Assembly (NCBI RefSeq): GCF_037138995.1
Contig: NZ_JBAXHI010000004.1
Coordinates: 110,673 to 174,672 of the forward strand
Direction: 5' to 3'
Origin: Chlorohelix sp037138995
GTDB lineage: Bacteria > Chloroflexota > Chloroflexia > Chloroheliales > Chloroheliaceae
DNA length: 64,000 bases
The notes under the pieces were generated by a model. That model ran no database searches. It had not been told where the DNA came from and saw nothing but the letters and a program-made list of their open reading frames with translations. The translations under genes and the position numbers were made by a program. Of the stretch, positions 52,703-60,499 are shown piece by piece (position 1 is the first letter of the stretch; each line of letters opens with the position of its first letter).

Positions 52703-54283
52703 GTGGCTAGTCAGAAAGTTTATCGTACCGAGCTTAACCCGCTCCAATTCGTGCGTCGTAGTGCGCTTGTTTTCCCCGATAAAATTGCGGTGGTTCACGG
52801 GCAACGTCGCTATACCTACAAACAATTTGAAGAAAGAGTTTACCGATTGGCTAACGGTTTGCGTGCTGCTGGCTTGCAAAAGCACGACCGGGTTGCCTTT
52901 CTCTGTCCCAACATTCCTGCCCTGCTGGATGCACATTTTGGAGTGCCGGCAGCGGGTGGCATTCTGGTAGCGATTAACACCCGTTTGAGCGCACCCGAAA
53001 TCGGTTATATCTTGCAGCACTCCGGCGCAAAATATCTGTTTGTGGATCGCGAGTTGCGCGGGTTGGTAATGGACGAGTATTTAGAGGGCGTACAGGTAGT
53101 GGTGGTGGAAGATACGGGCGAACCGGGCGATGCTTACGAGGATTTTCTCGCCGCTTCCTCCGCAGAACCGACCGTAAGCTGGCTTGAGGACGAAGAAGAA
53201 ACCATCTCCATCAATTATACTTCCGGCACAACCGGACGACCAAAAGGGGTGATGTACACCTATCGCGGCGCCTTCCTGAATGCGCTAGGTGAAGTCATCG
53301 AAATCGGCATGAACTTTAACTCGGTTTATCTGTGGACGTTGCCTATGTTCCACTGCAACGGATGGTGCTTCACTTGGGCGGTTACGTCTGTTTCCGGCAC
53401 ACATGTTTGCTTGCGGAAAGTTGACCCCGATCTCATCTGGGATTTGTTCGAGAAAGAGGGCGTGACCCATTACAATGGCGCACCTACCGTTCAAATCAGC
53501 TTGGTCAATCACCCGAAAGCAAAGCCGATGGATCGCCAAATTACCGTAACGGTAGCGGGAGCGCCGCCTTCGCCCACCATTTTGGGACAATTGAAAGCTC
53601 TTAACTTCCGCCCTATCCATGTCTATGGCTTGACCGAAACTTACGGACCGTTCACCATTTGCGAGTGGCATCCCGAATGGAGCGTGCTTTCGGCAGAAGA
53701 ACAGGCGCAGAAAATGGCAAGGCAGGGGCTTAGTTATCTGACCTATGATAACGTGCGTATTGTGGATGGCGAGATGGGCGATGTGCCGGCAAACGCCGAT
53801 GTGATGGGCGAAGTGGTGATGCGTGGCAACGGAGTGATGAAGGGCTATTTCGAGCAGCCCGAAGCTACTACCGAAGCTTTCAAAGGCGGTTGGTTCCACT
53901 CCGGCGATATTGGGGTACGCCACCCGGACGATTATATCGAACTGCGCGACCGCAAGAAAGACATTATCATCTCCGGCGGCGAGAATATTTCGACCATTGA
54001 GGTAGAGCAGACTATCGCCAGACATCCGGCGGTACTGGAAGTGGCGGTAGTGGCAATTCCCGATGAGAAGTGGGGCGAGCGCCCGAAAGCCTTCGTAACA
54101 CTCAAGCCGGGACAGAGCGCCACCGAGCAAGAGATTATTGCCTTCTGCAAGCAGAATCTTGCCAGCTTCAAAGCGCCCTCCTCAGTTGAGTTCGGCGAAT
54201 TGCCCAAGACTTCCACCGGAAAAGTACAGAAGTTTGTGCTACGAGAGAAAGAGTGGGGCAACAAGAACAAGCGCGTGAACTAA
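52703..54283 (+). CDS. Acyl-CoA ligase (AMP-forming)
   Basis: ANL-superfamily acyl-AMP ligase of 526 residues, acting on medium or long acyl chains by resemblance to FadD-type enzymes. Adenylation motif A3 is INYTSGTTGRPKGVMYT, motif A5 VYGLTETYGP, motif A7 GWFHSGD, A8 RKKDIIISGGENIS, and the catalytic Lys in TSTGKVQK. The long ATP-binding P-loop is intact. The GTG start has a good AGGAGG site 5 bases ahead. It stands alone, with its own promoter. Confidence 0.93.
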   Translation: MASQKVYRTELNPLQFVRRSALVFPDKIAVVHGQRRYTYKQFEERVYRLANGLRAAGLQKHDRVAFLCPNIPALLDAHFGVPAAGGILVAINTRLSAPEIGYILQHSGAKYLFVDRELRGLVMDEYLEGVQVVVVEDTGEPGDAYEDFLAASSAEPTVSWLEDEEETISINYTSGTTGRPKGVMYTYRGAFLNALGEVIEIGMNFNSVYLWTLPMFHCNGWCFTWAVTSVSGTHVCLRKVDPDLIWDLFEKEGVTHYNGAPTVQISLVNHPKAKPMDRQITVTVAGAPPSPTILGQLKALNFRPIHVYGLTETYGPFTICEWHPEWSVLSAEEQAQKMARQGLSYLTYDNVRIVDGEMGDVPANADVMGEVVMRGNGVMKGYFEQPEATTEAFKGGWFHSGDIGVRHPDDYIELRDRKKDIIISGGENISTIEVEQTIARHPAVLEVAVVAIPDEKWGERPKAFVTLKPGQSATEQEIIAFCKQNLASFKAPSSVEFGELPKTSTGKVQKFVLREKEWGNKNKRVN

Positions 54284-54617
54284 CGCGGAAAAGTGGACGC
54301 GCTCAAGGAACGGGAAATTCTTTGAGTGCGTACGGTTCACATTTTCGTATCGTCTCAAAAAGAGGGCTTACGAGGAAGGAACAAAGGAAGGTATAATAGA
54401 AACCTATGTTAGAAGAACTAGACCCCAGTAAAATAAATGTTAATAAACCAACGATAACGTAAAGCTAAGGAGCTTACGGCACGTATGCTAAGCATGAGTC
54501 TTTTAGAAGAGATGTCTCATTCTAAAACGGGTCAGGTGGGTGGGAATTCTGCTCAATATGCTACAATAACGCGAAGTTTTCTCAGGTCATATGCTAGTGA
54601 ATATTGGAGGCGGGAGC
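54284..54617. other. Gap between ligase and Uma2 genes
   Basis: Contains a hairpin at 54297-54331 (ACGCGCTCAA/TTGAGTGCGT, no U-tract) that may end the ligase transcript, TATAAT at 54392 and TATGCTACAAT near 54557-54567, an extended -10 for the Uma2 gene. An 18-codon frame from 54406 has no further support. Confidence 0.45.
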
Positions 54618-55238
54618 ATGTTTCAGCCCAACAAACCTTTCTACCAAGTAGAAGAATATCTCTGGCAGGAGCAAAGAGCCAAAATTAAAAACGAATATTT
54701 CGATGGGCAGATTTATTCGATGGCTGGCGGTAGCCCGGAGCATAGTCAGATTCAAGCTAATATCATCCTAGAACTGGGTACACTTTTACGAGGTAAAGAT
54801 TGCCGAGTATTAACCAGCGACCTTAAAATTGGGGTGGAAAATAAGGCTGAGCTAAAAGTGCGAAGTGGGCAGAAAAAAAGCAGAGATTTTATCACCTACC
54901 CGGATGCCAGTGTGATTTGTGGTCAACTGCAATTTTATCGTGGAGATCGTTTCACGGTTGCCAACCCACTTATTCTGTTTGAGGTACTCAGTCCCTCAAC
55001 TCGCAACTATGATACCAGCTTCAAATTAGAGCATTACCAGCGGATTACCAGCCTAAAAGCCTATATCATGCTTGATTCTGAGAGTATTTGGGTGCAGAGT
55101 TGCCAGCGGATCGGGGATGAAAACCGCTGGATTCTGGAAGAGTCTTTGGAAGATTTAGAAGACGTGCTACGGTTGGAAGCTTTAGGTCTGGAAATACCCC
55201 TAAGTCAGCTATATGAGCGGGTAGAATTTGAGGAATAA
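54618..55238 (+). CDS. Uma2 family endonuclease
   Basis: A 206-residue restriction-like PD-(D/E)xK protein (DUF820/Uma2). Seen: EYFDGQIYSMAGGSPEHSQIQANI, LTSDLKIGVE, YPDASVICG (catalytic Asp) and LILFEVLSPSTRNYDT (Glu-x-Leu form of the motif). Such genes multiply in cyanobacteria and Chloroflexota, and their function is unclear. The ATG at 54618 has a GGGAG site directly ahead; an upstream in-frame start lacks one. Confidence 0.88.
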   Translation: MFQPNKPFYQVEEYLWQEQRAKIKNEYFDGQIYSMAGGSPEHSQIQANIILELGTLLRGKDCRVLTSDLKIGVENKAELKVRSGQKKSRDFITYPDASVICGQLQFYRGDRFTVANPLILFEVLSPSTRNYDTSFKLEHYQRITSLKAYIMLDSESIWVQSCQRIGDENRWILEESLEDLEDVLRLEALGLEIPLSQLYERVEFEE

Positions 55239-55381
55239 GTTAAGGTTGGTTTTTGCTAAGGAAATTGAGATAAGTCTTGTCCGTCTGCACGAGGGCATTG
55301 CCTTTGAAGAAAATGAGTAAAACCTTTGCGGCATACTCTTGAGCAGGGAAAATACGTTTGGACAAAGGACATATAGGTTCA

Positions 55382-55409
55382 AACGAGGGGTCAAATCCCT
55401 CGTTTTAGT
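55382..55409. terminator. Bidirectional terminator between Uma2 and CpXC genes
   Basis: AACGAGGG pairs with CCCTCGTT, flanked by TTAGTT on the plus strand. It lies between two converging genes and could end the Uma2 transcript (143 bases away) and the CpXC transcript (8 bases away). Confidence 0.6.
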
Positions 55410-55416
55410 TCAGGGC

Positions 55417-56199
55417 TTATTCCGCCTTCTCTTTAGACTTTGCCTTTTTTGCCTTCGTCTCTTGCACATTTTTGTAGCGCAAAATTTCGTAGCGAACTAG
55501 CTGTAACTTTTCGCCGAGTTCAGTATTGCCTTCCTCTACCATTTGCTCGCTCAGGGTATCAATGACTTCCAAAAGTTCCTCATCGAGATAAGGCTCATTA
55601 AGGCGCAGCACTTTGCGGCGGGTGATGGGGTCGTCGCGGGTTTCGATTAGGGCGTTGATAAGTTGCAGACGCGCCATATCTTCCAGAATTTCCTGCGTAC
55701 CCATGCCTTCTTGCACCGCTTGAACCATTGCGATTACCACATCAAGGCTGCTGACAACGGTAGGGCGCAAGAGATATTCCGGCAACAGTTCGGCGGCTTG
55801 CTCCTGAGTGAGCGCGGAAAAGCGGGTATAGGGTTCTTCCTCACTGGGCGGGGAGGCGGCAGCGTCCGGTTCGGGAAACTCAATGCCCATGCGCTTGGCA
55901 ATGTCGGTAATGGCGGTTTCGTAGGGCAGGCGTAAGGCATCGGCAATATCTTCTTGCGACATCTGCGCCACTCCCGGCACATATGCCACCAACAATTGTC
56001 TTTTCCCGTCATGGAAAACCAACGGCAGCGGCAAAATATTATCCGCCATGCAGTTGGGGCAAGTTTCGCGGTTGATTTCATGCACCAACAATTTCGCGGT
56101 TAGCTCTGTATCAAGCGCATCGAAGTAAATAACGCCATCCTGTTCCAGTTCAGTTTCGCAAGTTCCGCAGTTAAAGCGGCAGATAGCTTTCACAGCCAT
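55417..56199 (-). CDS. CpXC-domain protein
   Basis: A 260-residue soluble protein. Its N terminus (CRFNCGTCETELEQ ... CPNCMADNILPLPLVFHDGKRQLLVAYVPG) matches the CpXC domain, with four cysteines suited to metal binding. The rest is helical (~100-260) and ends in a Lys/Glu-rich tail. The function of CpXC is unknown. It is last in the operon prfB, histidine phosphatase, CpXC, 67 bases after the middle gene. Confidence 0.85.
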   Translation of the reverse strand: MAVKAICRFNCGTCETELEQDGVIYFDALDTELTAKLLVHEINRETCPNCMADNILPLPLVFHDGKRQLLVAYVPGVAQMSQEDIADALRLPYETAITDIAKRMGIEFPEPDAAASPPSEEEPYTRFSALTQEQAAELLPEYLLRPTVVSSLDVVIAMVQAVQEGMGTQEILEDMARLQLINALIETRDDPITRRKVLRLNEPYLDEELLEVIDTLSEQMVEEGNTELGEKLQLVRYEILRYKNVQETKAKKAKSKEKAE

Positions 56200-56266
56200 T
56201 TAGTCAATCCTCTTTTGCATGTCAGATAATTTCATGTGCTTTTTTGCTCAAGTCCCTTGTCTTAAC

Positions 56267-56962
56267 TCAAGACTTCCCAAATTCATCGGGTGGGTGGTAA
56301 TAGCTGACTCGCACCCGCGAGATGTCTTCGGTGTAACCCTCCGGCGGGAAATCGTAGCGGGTAATAGATGCATGTTGCGGGTACAAATTGGGCTGGCGAA
56401 TACTTGCCAACTTGATGGGCAGCCCCACAAAATGAGCGTGAGTCACCACCACCGGGTCGCCATGCGAGACCGCCAGCACCTGCTTACCGTGATATTCTTT
56501 CAAGGTACGTTTAAAAAAGGTTAGCACCCGCGCCAGCACATCGTTCAAATCCTCGTCATCGGGCGAGGCAATCGGTTCATAGAAATTATAATCGCCCAAT
56601 TCGCTCTGCAAGCGACCCTGATATTGGGTACGCACTTCCAGCAGCAATTTGCTCTGACGTAATTGCAGGTGCGGGTAACATTTTGCCATAATCGCGATAG
56701 TCTGTCGCGCTCGCAACAATGGCGAGGAGTACGCCGCCTCAATAGGTTGCCCACACAAGAACTTCCCTGTGATAGCGGCTTCCTTGCGCCCGGTTGCGCT
56801 CAACCCGAAACGTGGCATACGCCCGTAGAAGATTGCGCTGGGATTATAAACCTCACCGTGTCGTGCCAACCAGATTGTGCCGCCCGCCCCGATTTCTTCC
56901 GCGCTTAAGCCTTCCGGTTCTGTATGTAAGCCGGAGTAATTAAATTTGCCTTGATTATTCAT
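56267..56962 (-). CDS. Histidine phosphatase family protein
   Basis: A 231-residue phosphoglycerate mutase-like phosphatase. WLARHGEV carries the catalytic RHG, followed by LSATGRKEA, ASPLLRARQTI (an S-P-L-x-R-A-x-x-T motif) and VSHGDPV with the second catalytic His. The lack of mutase-specific features suggests a phosphatase of unknown substrate. Its start overlaps the prfB stop by 8 bases, hence translationally coupled. Confidence 0.9.
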   Translation of the reverse strand: MNNQGKFNYSGLHTEPEGLSAEEIGAGGTIWLARHGEVYNPSAIFYGRMPRFGLSATGRKEAAITGKFLCGQPIEAAYSSPLLRARQTIAIMAKCYPHLQLRQSKLLLEVRTQYQGRLQSELGDYNFYEPIASPDDEDLNDVLARVLTFFKRTLKEYHGKQVLAVSHGDPVVVTHAHFVGLPIKLASIRQPNLYPQHASITRYDFPPEGYTEDISRVRVSYYHPPDEFGKS

Positions 56963-58098
56963 CGTCGTCTGCTATGTTTGTGCTGCTTTCGCCCCGCCCG
57001 ATATTCCAGCGCAGGTACGCTTCCATAAAGCCGTCAATTTCGCCATCTAATACGGCGGTGGTATCGCTTGTTTCAAAGCCTGTGCGGTGGTCTTTTACCA
57101 TGTTATAAGGGTGTAACACATAGCTGCGAATCTGGCTACCCCATCCGGTTGGGCGATGTTCGCCTTTCAAACGTGCCTGTTCTTCCTCGCGCCGCTCAAT
57201 TTCGCGCTCCAACAACCGCGCCTTCAACATCTTCATTGCCATTTCGCGATTCTGTAGTTGTGAGCGTTCGTTCTGGCAAGTTACTACGATACCGCTTGTT
57301 AGGTGAGTCATCCGTACTGCGCTATCGGTCTTGTTGATGTGCTGACCGCCCGCGCCGGTTGCCCGATAAGTATCCACTCGAATATCTTCCTCGCGTACCT
57401 CGATTTCGATGTTGTCCTCTACTTCGGGTAGCACTTCCACCAGCGCGAAACTGGTATGGCGGCGGTGATTGCCATCAAACGGGCTGAGGCGCACCAACCG
57501 ATGCTGCCCTGCTTCTGAACGCACCAAACCGTAGGCGTTGCGCCCGTCTATTTCAAGCGTTGCGCTTTTGATGCCTGCTTCCTCACCGGGTGATAAGTCC
57601 ACCAACTGCACCTTGAAGCGTTTTTTCTCAGCCCAGCGCGAGTACATACGTAAAACCATTTCCGCCCAATCCTGACTGTCGGTGCCGCCTTCGCGTGCGC
57701 TAATGGTGAGCAGTGCCGTGCGGTCATCATATGGTCCGTTGAACATCAAGTCGAACTCGCGCTCGCCCATTTCGCGCTGCAACTCTGCTAGGTCTTTTTG
57801 CAATTCGGCGAACGAGATATCATCGTCCTCCAGTTCTAGCAATTCTAGCAATTCTAGCGCGTCCAGAATACGCTGCCTGTACTCACTCCAGAAAGTGGTT
57901 TCTTCTTGCAAGCCAGTGAGGCGGCGCATAGTGCTTTGCGCTTTCGCCTGCTCATCCCAGAAGCCCGCTTCGGTGGATTCGCTTTCGAGTTTGGTTACTT
58001 CCTTACGTTTGTTAGGTAAGTCAAAGACGCACCTCGATTTCCTCGACCCGCTCTTTGAGGTCGTTCAATTGAGCTTTCAATTCGTTATAATCTGCCAT
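56955..58098 (-). CDS. prfB: Peptide chain release factor 2 with programmed +1 frameshift
   Basis: RF2, which reads UGA and UAA stop codons. Translation starts at the ATG at 58098, makes 25 residues and reaches TGA at 58023-58021. There the sequence GAGGTG-CGT-CTT-TGA-C matches the classical RF2 shift site: a Shine-Dalgarno-like GAGGTG three bases before CTT TGA. The +1 frame then continues at GAC for the rest of the protein. The main part contains the GGQ loop (ATGAGGQHINKT) and, at the stop-codon recognition position, a Ser-Pro-Phe-type motif (LSPFDG). The frameshift gives autoregulation by RF2 level. Confidence 0.95.
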
Positions 58099-58196
58099 TT
58101 TATCCCTTATTTTTCAAGCAATGTTAGTGATACCCAGCCCATTTTTTGCGTGGGCGGTATCTTTCCAAGTACATTATCCGCCCCGTTTAGCACAGT

Positions 58197-58470
58197 TCAG
58201 ACGGGTTTGAGTAGCCATTCGCGGCTCTGGATAAAGCCCATGCTTGCCAATCTACTGAGCAGATAAAACTGCCGGGTGTTGGCATGGGCAAAGGCGCGAC
58301 ATGTTATGCTATATCTTTTTTATGAGCGGTTAGATAAATACCGCTTTGCTACCACGCTTCATATCCCACCTTTTCCGGCGATACATGCATCAAAAAATTT
58401 TGGGCGAAAACTACATCGAAGCTTTGGTTGGCAAAGGGCAATACCTCAACGCTGGCGCGTAATGCTGCTC
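58197..58470 (-). pseudogene. Remnant of a SAM-dependent methyltransferase
   Basis: On the minus strand two fragments in different frames resemble parts of a class I methyltransferase. The first, ~58468 to 58349, reads V-E-V-L-P-F-A-N-Q-S-F-D-V-V-F-A-Q-N-F-L-M-H-V, the motif around the methyl-donor pocket, and ends in TAG. The second, ending with TGA at 58199-58197, reads L-L-S-R-L-A-S-M-G-F then REWLLKPV, like a methyltransferase C terminus. There is no start and the N-terminal part is missing, so it is a decayed gene. Confidence 0.6.
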
Positions 58471-58744
58471 AAATTATCTCATGTCTCATAATTCCTAACG
58501 ACACTCGATTATACGCGCTGCTCCTTTGAGCGTCAACCGCGCGAAAATGATGGTTGAGTATGGAGACAGGGATAACCCACAGCTTTAATCAAAAATGGTT
58601 AGAAATCATCAAATCAACTAATTTGGCATATATAACTAAACTATTATTGGGATAATACTGGTGTAAGCTCGCCAGCCCGTTTTCTGAAGACCGCTGTAGC
58701 CCTATCATATAGCCTCAAAACAACGTATTTTTGTAGCATTAATC

Positions 58745-58774
58745 AGCATGTTATAGTTTGTGACATGCTATAAT
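58745..58774 (+). promoter_or_regulatory. Extended -10 promoter with overlapping inverted repeat
   Basis: TGCTATAAT ends at 58774, with TTGTGA at its upstream side too close to be a normal -35. AGCATGT (58745-58751) and ACATGCT (58763-58769) form an inverted repeat with an 11-base gap that overlaps the -10. It may be an operator. The downstream gene begins 167 bases later. Confidence 0.5.
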
Positions 58775-58940
58775 ATATTAAATTAATTGGAAATAAAATA
58801 AACTAATATATTCAGAAAGTGTAATTGTAGATTAAACACATACCTAAAAATGAGCTTCTATTAACTTTTAGTTATCAAAAAGTGTTGTTATAGAAATTCT
58901 AGCGCTAATTCTTTGTTCTTTTAGATTATAGGAGAAGGTT

Positions 58941-60197
58941 ATGGCTAACATGGGTTTGGATAAAATTGGCTCGATACTCTCATCCGTTGAGATTTCGACT
59001 CGTGCCGGTATCTCAAGATTCCCGGCTCCCATCAGGGCTTTTCTTGAACCGCTCGTGAAGCCTGATTTTATGGCAGTGCTGTCCCGCAATGTAAAAGCTC
59101 CAAGAATTGGGCTTTATGGTGCGGTAGGTTCGGGTAAGCCCGGTATTATCAATGCAATAATGAACGAGCGGGTACTACTGAAGGATGAGGAGAATGCTCT
59201 TCCGGTTTTGCTGGAGTACACCAGAGATACTTGGCCCATCAAATTTGTAGATATACCCACCGCAGAGGGCTGGAGTGAATTTTCACGCACCGAGCAAGTA
59301 ATCGAGGAGATTATTGCTAATAAGATTGATATTTTGTTGGTGGCAAAGCCTGCCGAAAACTTCACTTTTTCTCAAGATGATATTACCTTTCTGTTGCTCT
59401 TGCGAGAAGCCTATCTGAAGCAATTAGGTATCGAGCTTCCTATTATACTGGTGGCAAACAAGGCTGACCCGGATAATGAGATACCTATCTCTCTTGACTC
59501 AATCTCCTTTCTTACCAATACTTACGTGCCGGTTTGCACCACTTGGAATAACCGAGTAGATGACCGCTATAATATCGAAGAATTGGTTATGGCAGTTTAT
59601 GATAAATTGCCGGAAGTCTCCAAAGTAAGCTATGCTGCCGGTTCCTCCATACCCTCTCTGAAAATCAGCTTGGCTAAAAATATAACTTGGACGACTTCGC
59701 TGGTGGCAGCGGCAGTTTGTTTTGCCCCGCTTCCGGGCGCGGATGCCGCCAGCATCTATAACTTTCAAGTGAATTTGGTTGATTTAGTCGGACGCATTGG
59801 CGGTAAATCAGGAACCGGCAAAAATGATGCCACCGATTTTGTACGCTATTTGCGCCCTTATGGCATAAGCGATACCATGAATATGGTGACTAACCAGTTT
59901 GCCAAAATCACCGGTCCGCTTGGCTTGCCGATTAGCCTGACCACCGCTGCCAACGCCATTGGTTCAACTCTTGCTATCGGCGAAGCGGCAATCTCCTATT
60001 ATATCGAGGGGGCGAAAATCGAGAAAACCAAAGACATTTTTGCAAAAGAAGACGAGCGCTACAAGACCAAGTTCAAGAAGGGCTTTTCCATAAGAGCAAA
60101 CCGCAATAACCCTGCCGAAGGTTTTATTGTATTCAAGAGAGTTGGCGATGAATATAAAGCCGGTGCTGCGCCAGTGTATCTGGTAGTCGAGCGTTAG
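58941..60197 (+). CDS. GTPase-like protein with DUF697 domain and degenerate P-loop
   Basis: A 418-residue protein. A GTPase-like domain (~50-240) has the G1 loop GAVGSGKPG at 60-68, in which the Ser/Thr is replaced by Pro67, and the G4 motif NKAD at 173-176; the G3 DxxG is not standard (VDIPTAEG). A C-terminal DUF697-like part (~255-360) has hydrophobic helices: VAAAVCFAPLPGADAASIYNFQVNLVDLVGRIGG. In related proteins this part anchors the GTPase to membrane. The ATG has GGAGAAGG 6 bases upstream. Guanine binding is likely, hydrolysis doubtful. Confidence 0.75.
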   Translation: MANMGLDKIGSILSSVEISTRAGISRFPAPIRAFLEPLVKPDFMAVLSRNVKAPRIGLYGAVGSGKPGIINAIMNERVLLKDEENALPVLLEYTRDTWPIKFVDIPTAEGWSEFSRTEQVIEEIIANKIDILLVAKPAENFTFSQDDITFLLLLREAYLKQLGIELPIILVANKADPDNEIPISLDSISFLTNTYVPVCTTWNNRVDDRYNIEELVMAVYDKLPEVSKVSYAAGSSIPSLKISLAKNITWTTSLVAAAVCFAPLPGADAASIYNFQVNLVDLVGRIGGKSGTGKNDATDFVRYLRPYGISDTMNMVTNQFAKITGPLGLPISLTTAANAIGSTLAIGEAAISYYIEGAKIEKTKDIFAKEDERYKTKFKKGFSIRANRNNPAEGFIVFKRVGDEYKAGAAPVYLVVER

Positions 60198-60295
60198 TTT
60201 TCTAATAATCGGCAGGGTAGGGCATTCTGCCTTATCTTGCTGATGTTATTACATTTTTCCGCAAAGGGCGGGAATTTTCGGCTTCAAGACCCCAC

Positions 60296-60323
60296 TTGAC
60301 CTGTTGGTGAAGGGTGGTAAAAT
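60296..60323 (+). promoter_or_regulatory. Sigma-70-type promoter of the structured leader
   Basis: TTGACC, a 16-base spacer, TAAAAT. The start point would lie near 60330, about 170 bases ahead of the following coding region. Confidence 0.7.
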
Positions 60324-60329
60324 GACCCA

Positions 60330-60487
60330 AGCGCAGTCCGGTGAAGGCTGCTGCCGCTTTAGCCAACGGGTTTATTTACAGCGTACCATCCGGCGATGGC
60401 TCCCGCAAAAAGCCATAAACCCTTCAAAGCGGTTGATATTCTATGATTTGTGCGGACAGGGTGATTTTACTCCTTGTCTAAATTTTT
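60330..60487 (+). ncRNA. Structured leader RNA or small RNA candidate
   Basis: About 158 bases between a good promoter and a terminator-like hairpin. CCGCTTT (60354-60360) pairs with AAAGCGG (60426-60432); inside this, GGGTTTAT (60368-60375) pairs perfectly with ATAAACCC (60415-60422); inside again, CCATC-CGGC-GATGG forms a hairpin near 60387-60400. Then GGACAGGG (60454-60461) pairs with CCTTGTC(T) (60472-60479) and is followed by TTTTT at 60483. GTCCG (60336-60340) could pair with CGGAC (60453-60457) and break the terminator. No known riboswitch class was recognised. Confidence 0.5.
60454..60487 (+). terminator. Terminator-like hairpin just before the GT-C-like gene
   Basis: GGACAGGG pairs with CCTTGTCT (G-U pairs included), with a loop TGATTTTACT, then AAATTTTT. 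The ribosome site AAGGAGG follows directly, so the hairpin could attenuate the downstream gene. Confidence 0.55.
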
Positions 60488-60499
60488 GAAGGAGGGTTT

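Larger units (their letters stand above)
58099..58940. other. Long gap with a decayed methyltransferase and a promoter
   Basis: Apart from the pseudogene described next and the promoter at 58766, no gene is supported. The stretch 58500-58740 is non-coding by appearance. The region from 58790 to 58910 is very AT-rich and leads to a GGAGAAGG ribosome site before the 58941 gene. Confidence 0.6.

Noticed and set aside
53285..54130. 281-codon minus-strand frame
   Set aside because: It overlaps the acyl-CoA ligase, whose motifs are unmistakable.
54406..54462. 18-codon frame next to TATAAT
   Set aside because: Too short, without a ribosome site or similarity.
58276..58491. 71-codon frame on the plus strand
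   Set aside because: It lies opposite the methyltransferase relic and its residues have no family pattern or ribosome site.
60330..60440. Possible SRP RNA, 6S RNA, GEMM or cobalamin riboswitch
   Set aside because: Local similarities such as GTCCGG or GCAAAAAGCC did not extend to the conserved cores of these classes.
60304..60489. 61-codon frame on the plus strand within the leader
   Set aside because: The same bases form nested helices and a terminator-like hairpin; the frame has no ribosome site.
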